Position numbers and translations under genes: made by a program
Assembly: GCF_003173035.1 (NCBI RefSeq)
Contig: NZ_QGLE01000014.1
Location: 40,676-104,675, forward strand
Direction of reading: 5' to 3'
Origin: Zavarzinia aquatilis
GTDB lineage: Bacteria; Pseudomonadota; Alphaproteobacteria; Zavarziniales; Zavarziniaceae
Length of the DNA: 64,000 nucleotides
Part shown: positions 28,138 to 35,659 of the stretch, piece after piece
Position numbering within the stretch: the stretch's first letter is position 1
Layout of the letters: each line of letters begins with the position of its first letter
Notes under the pieces: generated by a model
Databases searched by the model: none
Told to the model about the DNA's origin: nothing
Seen by the model: the letters and a program-made list of their open reading frames with translations, nothing else

Positions 28138-29320
28138 GACGCACCCCCTCCCCCGGCTCGACCCTCGCGGCCGACAGACCGGCCAATGTCGCGGCCACCA
28201 GGGCAACCGCGAGGGCGATGCCGAGAACCGACACGACCTGTACCGCGTCCAGCCGGCAGATGGCGCCGCCGCCCGGCAGCCCGTCCGAGAATTGCCGGTT
28301 GATCACCAGCGCGGCAAGACCATAGGCGCCGAGCGCCAGCGCCGAGCCCGCCGCCGTGATGGCGATCCCCTGAACCATCGGCATCCCCGCCATGCCGCCC
28401 GAAGACAGCCCCATCAGGCGCAGCAGCGAGAGTTCGCCGCGCTTCCGCGCGACATGGCCGATCAGACTGGCGCCGAGGCTGAGGGCGAAGCCCGCCCCGC
28501 CGATCGCCGCGACGATGAGAAAGATCGCCGTCAGATTGCGGTCGAGACGCAGCACGGTCTCGATCTCATCCGCCCGTGTTGTCACCGGCTGGCCCTGCGC
28601 CTCCAGCCGGGCGGCGATGGCGGCGACATCCTCGATCCGCGCGGCGACGGCGCGGAAACCGGCGAAGGCGCGGGTTTCCGCCGCGTTCGGCCCGTCCCAG
28701 CCATAGCGCGGCACCGGCCGGCCATCGCGATAATCCTCGAGCGCGGCAAGCAGGCCGATGGAGACGAAAGCACCCTCCCGCGCGAAGGCCGCATCCGGCG
28801 CGATGCCCGCGACCGTCAGGGACAGGCTTTTCCCTTCCGCCTGATCGCCCAGCTTCCGCTGCACGGCGAGGCGCAAGGCATCGCCGGGTGCCAGCCCCAG
28901 TTTCCGCGCGGCGAGCGGGGTGAGGATGATGCCGTCATCGCCCGGCGCCGCAACGGGCGCGAGCAGCGGATCGCCCGGCGCGGTCGGCATCAGCTCGGCG
29001 GTCAGGGCATTGCCGCCATCGCCCCGCGCCAGCGTCGCCGTCGCCGCCAGCAGGCGGGTGCGGGGCACGATGAAGATGACGCCGTCCTGCCGGCCGATCT
29101 CCGCCACCGCCTCGACCGAGAGGCTGCGATTGCCCAGCGAATTGATTTCCCGCATGTGCGGATCGGCCAGCAGCTGTGCGCGCAGACTGTCGACCACTCC
29201 GGTCTTCAAGCCGAGCAGGACGAGGAGCGGCGCGAGAATCGCCGCCAGCGCGACGACGAAACAGGCGCTCAGCCCCTTCTCATGCCACAGGTCGGCAAGG
29301 GCGAGGCGGAGACTCAGCAT
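28130..29320 (-). CDS. FtsX/MacB-type ABC permease (TagS-like)
   Basis: 396-residue inner-membrane protein with the FtsX-like layout. One N-terminal membrane segment (LSACFVVALAAILAPLLVLLGL) is followed by a periplasmic domain of roughly 220 residues and then three C-terminal membrane segments (IFLIVAAIGGAGFALSLGA, QGIAITAAGSALALGAYGL, VVSVLGIALAVALVAATLAG). Such permeases usually pass mechanical signals or handle lipoproteins rather than import solutes. The ATG at 29320 lies inside the 3' end of the ATPase gene (7-base overlap), and its stop overlaps the FGE-domain gene. TagS is the matching component in type VI sensor modules. Confidence 0.85.
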   Translation of the reverse strand: MLSLRLALADLWHEKGLSACFVVALAAILAPLLVLLGLKTGVVDSLRAQLLADPHMREINSLGNRSLSVEAVAEIGRQDGVIFIVPRTRLLAATATLARGDGGNALTAELMPTAPGDPLLAPVAAPGDDGIILTPLAARKLGLAPGDALRLAVQRKLGDQAEGKSLSLTVAGIAPDAAFAREGAFVSIGLLAALEDYRDGRPVPRYGWDGPNAAETRAFAGFRAVAARIEDVAAIAARLEAQGQPVTTRADEIETVLRLDRNLTAIFLIVAAIGGAGFALSLGASLIGHVARKRGELSLLRLMGLSSGGMAGMPMVQGIAITAAGSALALGAYGLAALVINRQFSDGLPGGGAICRLDAVQVVSVLGIALAVALVAATLAGLSAARVEPGEGVRHG

Positions 29321-30030
29321 GGCCTGAACACGGCCCGCGTGCCGCCCTCCCCCGCCTCGACCGTCGGCGTCAGGGCCTTGTCCATCCGGCCGGCGAGACT
29401 GGCGATATCGTGGGAGGCGATGACGAGGGCGCAGCCCGCCGCCGCCCCGGCCTCGACCAGCAGGTCGAGAATGATGCCCGCCCGGGTCGGATCGACCGAG
29501 GCGGTGGGCTCGTCCGCCAGCACGAGGGCGGGGCGATGGGCGAGCGCGCGGGCGATGGCGACGCGCTGGCGCTGGCCGACCGACAGGCTTTCCGGCTTGC
29601 GGGGCAGAAGTTCGGCGATATCGAGACGGCGGGCAAGGTCGCGCAGCCAGGCGCCATCCGGCCGGCCCGACAGGCGCTGGGTCAGGGCGATATTCCCCTC
29701 GACCGAGAGATAGGGCAGCAGTCCGCCGGTCTGTGGCACATAGCCGATGAAGCGGGCACGCAGAGCCGCCAGCGCCTCGCGCTTGCCGTCGCGCCACAGG
29801 GCGGCGAGGTCGACCGTCTCGCCCCCCGCGCTCAGGGAAAAGGCCCCAGCCCGCGCGGGCGCAAGGGCGAGGGCGAGAAGGTCGAGCAGCGTGCTCTTGC
29901 CGACGCCGGAAGGCCCGGTCAGGGCGATGCGGTCGCCGGGGGCGATGCTCAACCGCTCCACCTCGACCTCATAGGCCCGGCCTTCCGCCTGCCAGCGACG
30001 GACGAGGCCCGCCGCCTCCATCAGGCTCAT
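29314..30030 (-). CDS. ABC transporter ATPase (TagT-like)
   Basis: 238-residue ABC ATPase. Walker A is GPSGVGKST, the Q-loop lies near VPQTGG, the signature is LSVGQRQ, Walker B is LVLADEPTAS, and the H-loop is ASHD. It is of the LolD/MacB/FtsE class that pairs with FtsX-type permeases. Its ATG overlaps the stop of the VWA gene by one base, and its own 3' end overlaps the permease by seven bases, so the genes are translationally coupled. TagT is the equivalent ATPase in the type VI TagQRST module. Confidence 0.9.
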   Translation of the reverse strand: MSLMEAAGLVRRWQAEGRAYEVEVERLSIAPGDRIALTGPSGVGKSTLLDLLALALAPARAGAFSLSAGGETVDLAALWRDGKREALAALRARFIGYVPQTGGLLPYLSVEGNIALTQRLSGRPDGAWLRDLARRLDIAELLPRKPESLSVGQRQRVAIARALAHRPALVLADEPTASVDPTRAGIILDLLVEAGAAAGCALVIASHDIASLAGRMDKALTPTVEAGEGGTRAVFRPC

Positions 30031-31949
30031 CAGGGCAGCGCCTCCAGCGGCACCGGGTAATAACTGTCACCCGCCGCCTGGCCCCGCCCGAAGGAGACCC
30101 AGAGGTTGGGGCTGGCGTCGAATTCGGCATAGAGGCGGAGTTTCGCCTCGATGGTGTCCAGCACTTCGCGCTGGGCGGATGGCCCCATGGCCAGCCATTC
30201 CGCTTCGCCAAGGCCAAGGATCTGGCTGCGGTAAGGCAGGTCCTGCAGATATTCCCCGAGGAGATCGCCCAGATTGCCGATATTCCGCACCTGTGACGGG
30301 TCGCGCGCGGTCGCGGCGGCGGCGGAGCGCAGCTGGCCGAAGAAATCCTGCGGCGACAGTCGGCTTTGCTCGCCCTTGTCGAGAATGGTCTTCAGCGCGC
30401 CGGCAAGGTCGGACAGCTGGTTCTTGGTCAGCAGCACCCGGACGTCGAGCGCTGGCAGGGTCGGATCCCTGGTGTCACGGTCGGCGGCCCAGGCGCGGAA
30501 GACATCGGGCGCCCGCGTGCCCTGCACCCGGCCAAGATAGGCGAGACGCATGGCGTAGCCGACGATGGCACCCTGCCGGGCGATATCCGCGCCCGCCGCG
30601 GGCGCCGCGGCCGGCGGCGGGGCGGAAGCGGCGACGGTCGCCTGCGCCTGCGCGATCAGCGTGTCGACCAGCTGGTCGACGACCTGGCCGAGGGTTTCGG
30701 CCGTGCCGCCCTCGACCCCGTAATAGAGACTGCCGGCGCCCGGAAACCGGGTCAGTTCCTGATATTGCGCCTTGGCCCGCGCGTGATCGCCCGTGCCCGC
30801 CGGGGTCAGCAGATGCAGGGCGAAGGTGGCGATGCCCTTCTGCCGGGCGAGTTGGTTCAACTCGCCGGGGCCGAGGCGGGTTTCGCTCAGGGGATCATTG
30901 CCGGCGCGGCTGCCGGCATCGGTGATCAGCACGATGTAGCGCCCGCCGAAGGGCGCCCAGTCCATCTGGTCGATCGCCGTCTTGATGCCGGCGAAACTGT
31001 CTTCGTAGAAATTGGGACTGGAAACATCGGCCGCCTTCATGGCGTCGAGCGCGGCCAGCGTTTCTTCCGGTTTGGTGTCCGGCGAGAGCGGGGAGAAGAC
31101 TTTCGAGACATAGCCGAGGGCCGGCGTCACCTTGGCGTTGTCGCGGAAACCGACGACGCCGAAGCGGATATTGTCGGCGAAGGGCGTGCCTTTCAGCTTG
31201 TCGTGGATACGGCGCACCGCCTCCCGCGTCCGCTCGATCTGCGGCTGCATCGAGGTCGAATTGTCGATGACGACGGTGATGCCGACCTTGAAAGCCTTCA
31301 GCGCCGCGGCGGGATCGACGGCGACCGGCGGTGTCGCCGACGGCGCGGCCGGAACCGAGGCGATTTCGAGCAGGCGCAAGGGGAAGCCGTCGTCGGTCAG
31401 CACCTGCTGCGACGACAGGATGGGCAGCAGATAGAATTGCTTGGCGATGTCGACATAGGTCGGCGGCTCGATCGCGGCGACCGGGCTGTCCGGCGGCAGG
31501 CGGTCGCCGATGGCCGCCGCGCGCATCGCCTCGGCATCCGCCGCCCGTGTGGGCGAGGCCATCAGCGTGGCCAGCGCCGGCTGATCCTTGAGGAACAGCA
31601 CGCGCTGGCGCGCGGCCGGATTGGCGAAGGCGACCGTCAGGCTCTGCTTCCATTCGATGGTCTGGTCGGCCCGGATGTAACCGTCGGTATCGCCCCGGGC
31701 ATTGCGCCCGACCTCGACGAAATCCTGCCCGCCCGCGCTTTTCTTGCCATAGACGTAATAGACCGTGAAGGCATCGACCGCCTTGCCCTCGACGGCGGCG
31801 GGATCGGCCAGCAGCTGCGCGCCGGGGCGCGACAGCACGCGCTGGAACAGGGTCTTCTTGCCCTCGATCAGCAGGGGCTCGCGCGCCAGGGCCGGCTGCG
31901 CGGCGACGAGCCCGGCGAGAAGAAGCAGGAGAATGCGGAAGAGCCTCAT
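30030..31949 (-). CDS. Periplasmic VWA-domain protein (PpkA periplasmic-half-like, kinase absent)
   Basis: 639 residues. A signal peptide (MRLFRILLLLLAGLVAAQPALA) is followed by an N-terminal region of about 200 residues beginning LIEGKKTLFQRVLSRPGAQLL, then a von Willebrand A domain with a complete MIDAS (DNSTS near residue 230, later VLITDAG), and a C-terminal helical region with proline/alanine-rich linker. From memory, the N-terminal stretch and the VWA arrangement resemble the periplasmic half of the type VI Ser/Thr kinase PpkA. No kinase domain is present here. The start overlaps the previous gene by four bases (ATGA). VWA domains bind metal and partner proteins, so it may be the receptor for the FGE-domain protein. 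Confidence 0.82.
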   Translation of the reverse strand: MRLFRILLLLLAGLVAAQPALAREPLLIEGKKTLFQRVLSRPGAQLLADPAAVEGKAVDAFTVYYVYGKKSAGGQDFVEVGRNARGDTDGYIRADQTIEWKQSLTVAFANPAARQRVLFLKDQPALATLMASPTRAADAEAMRAAAIGDRLPPDSPVAAIEPPTYVDIAKQFYLLPILSSQQVLTDDGFPLRLLEIASVPAAPSATPPVAVDPAAALKAFKVGITVVIDNSTSMQPQIERTREAVRRIHDKLKGTPFADNIRFGVVGFRDNAKVTPALGYVSKVFSPLSPDTKPEETLAALDAMKAADVSSPNFYEDSFAGIKTAIDQMDWAPFGGRYIVLITDAGSRAGNDPLSETRLGPGELNQLARQKGIATFALHLLTPAGTGDHARAKAQYQELTRFPGAGSLYYGVEGGTAETLGQVVDQLVDTLIAQAQATVAASAPPPAAAPAAGADIARQGAIVGYAMRLAYLGRVQGTRAPDVFRAWAADRDTRDPTLPALDVRVLLTKNQLSDLAGALKTILDKGEQSRLSPQDFFGQLRSAAAATARDPSQVRNIGNLGDLLGEYLQDLPYRSQILGLGEAEWLAMGPSAQREVLDTIEAKLRLYAEFDASPNLWVSFGRGQAAGDSYYPVPLEALP

Positions 31950-33019
31950 TGCGCCCCCTCCGGCCAATAGGTGGCGAGCGCCGCCGCGGCCTCGGCATCG
32001 CCAGCCGCCGCCTGTTTCTGCAGGACCGCCTTCAGGGCCTCCAGCGCCGGCTTCGCCTCGGCGACGCCGGCCGCCTCGGCCTTGCGGTAGAATTTCGCCG
32101 CCTGCCCCGGATTGGCCTTGGAGAACGGCTTGCCCGCGACGAAACTCGCCGGGTCGTAAAGCCGCGCGATGTCGAGCATGGCGCCGCCATGGCCCCGCTC
32201 CGCCGCGTTCTCGAGCAGCAGCAACATGCCCTGCACGTCGCCCTTCGCCTTGAACTTCTGCGCCCAGTCGTAGATTTCCTGCGGCGTGCCGGCGGCGCGG
32301 ACGATGTCCTGCACGCCGGGCTCGCCCGCAGGGGTAGCGGTCGGCGTCGGGGTCGCCGGAACCCCGGCGACCGGCCCGGGGGCCGGCGCAGGAGCCGGCG
32401 ACGGCTTGGTATAAAAGAGATAGGCGGCGATCCCCACCCCGGCGATGACGACCAGCGCGGCGAGACCGATCAGCCAGCCGCGTGAGGACGGCTTGGGCGG
32501 CGGCGCGTCGACCATGCGCTCCGCCCGCATGGTGTCCACCGGGGGCGGTGGCGGGGGCGGCAGGGGTTCCGGGTCGGGCGGCGGGGGCGGCGGGGGCGGT
32601 GGGGGCGGCGACGGTGGTGGCGGAGGCGGCGGTGGGGGCGCGGCCGGTTTCACCGCGACGCGGCGCCCTTGCGCCTTGCCGCCGTAATGGGGCGTGATCG
32701 CCGGCCAGGCCAGCACCGCTTCGCCGGCGATGCCGTCGATGTCGATGGCGACGTGATCGTCAGAGGTGAGGAATTCCGTCACCTCCGGCCCGAGATAGAA
32801 TTGCACCGTGCCGTCGCGCACTTCATAGCGGTCGGCCAGCACCCGGCTTTCGGCGATGCGCCAGCCCTTGTCCGACAGATGCGCGGCCTCATAGCCGAGG
32901 CGGCGGATGCCGATGCTGCCGTTGCCGACATATTGGCCCCGCCCCTCCACGACGAGAATGGCGTGACCGCCCTCGACCTGGGCCTTGTCCTCGACGACGC
33001 GGATGATCGGATCGGCCAT
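31946..33019 (-). CDS. Single-pass membrane protein with polyproline linker and Sel1-like repeats
   Basis: 357 residues. A soluble N-terminal domain (about 1-120, probably cytosolic; beta-rich, unrecognised) is followed by a proline-only linker (about 125-165), one membrane helix (GWLIGLAALVVIAGVGIAAYLFY, near 185-207), a Pro/Ala/Thr spacer and a C-terminal helical region with Sel1/TPR-like repeats (GMLLLLENAAERGHGGAMLDIARLYD; AAKFYRKAEAAGVAEAKPALEALKAV). It starts four bases after the srfC stop and overlaps the VWA gene by four bases. The topology suggests a bridge between cytosolic SrfB/SrfC and periplasmic partners (inference). Confidence 0.78.
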   Translation of the reverse strand: MADPIIRVVEDKAQVEGGHAILVVEGRGQYVGNGSIGIRRLGYEAAHLSDKGWRIAESRVLADRYEVRDGTVQFYLGPEVTEFLTSDDHVAIDIDGIAGEAVLAWPAITPHYGGKAQGRRVAVKPAAPPPPPPPPPSPPPPPPPPPPPDPEPLPPPPPPPVDTMRAERMVDAPPPKPSSRGWLIGLAALVVIAGVGIAAYLFYTKPSPAPAPAPGPVAGVPATPTPTATPAGEPGVQDIVRAAGTPQEIYDWAQKFKAKGDVQGMLLLLENAAERGHGGAMLDIARLYDPASFVAGKPFSKANPGQAAKFYRKAEAAGVAEAKPALEALKAVLQKQAAAGDAEAAAALATYWPEGAQ

Positions 33020-33023
33020 GGCC

Positions 33024-35651
33024 CTACTCCAGCGCCGCGATCAGGCGGCCAAGGCGGGCATTGGCCTCGACATCGACCGCCTCGCCGTCCTTGAACGAGA
33101 CATTCTCGTCGGTCAGGGCGAACAGCCCGGCGATCCAGTCGACATAGAAGGTCTGGTCATAGGCCGAGGGTTCCTCGGCCAGTTTGGGGTAAGCCCCGGC
33201 GGGCGGCGGCGGGGCGAAGATCGGCTTGCCCGTCGCCCGGTTCTGCGGCCGCGCCGCCAGCGGCCGGGCATCGAAACCGAGCCGGTCGACATAGGCGTTG
33301 ATCAGGCTTTCCGCCGCCGTCACCGGCTTGGCCGCGGCATCGCCCGGGCGGGCACGGAAGGCCGACATCTTGCGGACCTGCGCCGCGATGGCCTGCCCGA
33401 GGCCGAGGCGGCGGGCACCGATGCCCAGTTCCTCGGCGAGGGTGGCGGCCGACGGCCCGTCGAGACCGATACCGTCCCGCAAGGGGCCGTCGTCGGCGAG
33501 GGCGTGAATCTGTTCCATCCAGTGTTCCATCGCGGCGTCGGCGAAACGCTCCGCCTGATCGCGGGCGCGGCGCGGCGGCGCCGGCACTTCGGAGGTCACC
33601 GGCCCGTCGCCGAACAGGGCATCCATCATGCCCTGCGCGTCCGGCCGCCGGCCGAGCGCGGGGCCGCCTTCGGCCTGCGCGGTCTCGTCAGAGGCCGCCT
33701 CAGTCTCGATCCGGTAGTATAGGCCGACCAGCGTGTCGGCCGAGACCTGAAGCGCGCGCAGCAATTGGCCGAATTTCTGATCCCCGGCACAGGCGACCAG
33801 CCGGCGGCCGCAGGCGCGGACGGCGCCACGCCGCTTCTCGAGTTCGACCGAAAGGTCGCCCGAGATGTAATAGCGCGCCAGCCGCTCGAGCATGGCCCGG
33901 CGCAAGCCGCGCAGCTGTTCCTCGATCTGGCGGCGCTTGATCGCCGGGTTGCATACCGGCTCCAGCGAGGCGGCGAGATAGGAAATGCCGCCGTCGTTCA
34001 GGCGGAAGGCTTCGTCCCACGCCTTTTCCGGGTCGCTGAAATGGGCCTGCGCCGCGCCATTGGCGAGGAAATCGGCCTTTGCCCTGGCGATCCGCTCGGC
34101 CTCGGAGGCGCGAATGCCGGATTCCCGCCCCGCCGTGTCGTAATCGAGGATGTGCTTGGCGATGAAATTGGGATTGCGCAGCCAGAAACTGTTGGCGAAG
34201 GGCTTGCCCGGCGTCCAGTTGCGCGGCCAGTCATGGGCCTTGCCGAAGAAATCGAGCAGCGAGGCATTGAGCCGGATCGTCCAGCGCCCCTCGGTCGAGG
34301 CGGCTTGCCCGGCCTTTTCCTCGAATTCCTGATCGAATTTGGTCAGCACGAGGAAGAGCGCGTTGTCCTGCCGCGCCCGGTCCTCCGGCGTCGCGCCATG
34401 GGTCGCGTCGATCCAGTCCTTCACCATGGCCGGCAGGGTGCGGACTTCCTGATTGGACGGGCCGATGCACAGCAGCATGGCGGTGAGTTCCCGCTCGGCG
34501 CAGTAACGCTCGAACAGATAGGCGACCTTGCCGCGCAAATAGACCGAGCGCAGCGCGCCTTCCTGTTCGAGGAAGCCGCGCGGATCGGGGAAATTCTCGC
34601 GGCTGCGGGCGCCTGGGAAATCGAGCAGGTCGGTGTGATCGAAGAAGGGCCAGGGCTGGTCGCGCATGACGATCGTCAACTCGGCGATCAGCGCGGTCAC
34701 TTCCGCCCGGGCGAGCTGGGCCTTGCGGCCGTCCCTTGTGACCAGCGTCAGCGCCTCGCCCGCCGCCGGCTTGCCGAGGTCGCCGAGGGTGCGGACGTCG
34801 ATGATCGAAGTCTCGCGCGGGACCAGCGCCTCGATCCCGACCCAGGCCTCCGCCGCGTGGCCCAGCCGGTCGAGACCGCCGACGAGGGTCTGGTACAGCG
34901 CGGTCAGACGCGGGATGAAATTCCAGACGACGGCGAACAGCTCCGCCCGGTCGGCGAGGGCGAGGCGCGGCGCCAGCTCCGCCGCCCGCGCCCAGTAACC
35001 GCCGGAAAGCGCGCGAACCCCGGCCTGGGGCTTGAAGTAACGCTCGAAATATTCCTGCAGGTCGAAGACATCGTCCGCCGTCAGCACGTCGACGGCGCTG
35101 CCTTGCGCCTTCGGCTCCAGCCGGGCGAAGAGTTCGCCGATCTGCTGGGGCGTTGGCGGTTCCTCGTCCTCGAGATTGAAGTCCGAGAAATAGGCATTGC
35201 CGATGATCTTCACGACATCGGTCTGCGACAGCAGACGCAGCGCGACCGGCTTGCCCGTCGGGCAGGGCCGCGCCTTCATGGTGAAGCGGGTGACGACGCC
35301 CGTCGCTTCCTGCCCGCCCTCGGGGTTGAGATCGGCGACGAAGTCGAGCGCCCGATCCTCGAACACCGCCATCAGCCGCTCCGTCCCCTTCCGGGCGAGG
35401 GCGGAGATCAGATAGGACTTGCCGGCCTGGCTCGGCCCGAAGACCGAGACGCACATGGGCCGCGTCGCCGCCGCTTCCAGCTTGCGGGCGGCGGTGCCGA
35501 AGCGGCGGAAATCGCGGCGCAGCGCCGCCTCGTCCTGATGCAGGCGGCCGGGATGGGCCTGGAACCAGTCGATGGCGGCGGTGGCGGCCGCGCCGGTGGC
35601 GGCGGCCCTGGCGCGCAGCGTCTCGTTTTCGGCGGAATGGTCGATGCTCAT
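33024..35651 (-). CDS. srfC: SrfC-family GTPase-like protein
   Basis: 875 residues, cytosolic, of the SrfC (putative virulence effector) family. GTPase-type motifs are visible: P-loop GPSQAGKS (near residue 75), a G3-like DLLDFPGARS, and a G4-like LTKFD. An N-terminal helix and a long helical C-terminal half give a dynamin-like outline. In Salmonella srfA-srfB-srfC form one operon controlled by SsrB, with no settled biochemical role. ATG 35651 has GAGG six bases upstream and lies eight bases after the srfB stop. Here it is embedded in a larger operon with a Tag-like sensor. Confidence 0.88.
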   Translation of the reverse strand: MSIDHSAENETLRARAAATGAAATAAIDWFQAHPGRLHQDEAALRRDFRRFGTAARKLEAAATRPMCVSVFGPSQAGKSYLISALARKGTERLMAVFEDRALDFVADLNPEGGQEATGVVTRFTMKARPCPTGKPVALRLLSQTDVVKIIGNAYFSDFNLEDEEPPTPQQIGELFARLEPKAQGSAVDVLTADDVFDLQEYFERYFKPQAGVRALSGGYWARAAELAPRLALADRAELFAVVWNFIPRLTALYQTLVGGLDRLGHAAEAWVGIEALVPRETSIIDVRTLGDLGKPAAGEALTLVTRDGRKAQLARAEVTALIAELTIVMRDQPWPFFDHTDLLDFPGARSRENFPDPRGFLEQEGALRSVYLRGKVAYLFERYCAERELTAMLLCIGPSNQEVRTLPAMVKDWIDATHGATPEDRARQDNALFLVLTKFDQEFEEKAGQAASTEGRWTIRLNASLLDFFGKAHDWPRNWTPGKPFANSFWLRNPNFIAKHILDYDTAGRESGIRASEAERIARAKADFLANGAAQAHFSDPEKAWDEAFRLNDGGISYLAASLEPVCNPAIKRRQIEEQLRGLRRAMLERLARYYISGDLSVELEKRRGAVRACGRRLVACAGDQKFGQLLRALQVSADTLVGLYYRIETEAASDETAQAEGGPALGRRPDAQGMMDALFGDGPVTSEVPAPPRRARDQAERFADAAMEHWMEQIHALADDGPLRDGIGLDGPSAATLAEELGIGARRLGLGQAIAAQVRKMSAFRARPGDAAAKPVTAAESLINAYVDRLGFDARPLAARPQNRATGKPIFAPPPPAGAYPKLAEEPSAYDQTFYVDWIAGLFALTDENVSFKDGEAVDVEANARLGRLIAALE

Positions 35652-35659
35652 CATGCGCC

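Noticed and set aside
32445..32687. Second glycine-rich frame on the plus strand
   Set aside because: Antisense of the proline linker in the Sel1-type membrane protein.
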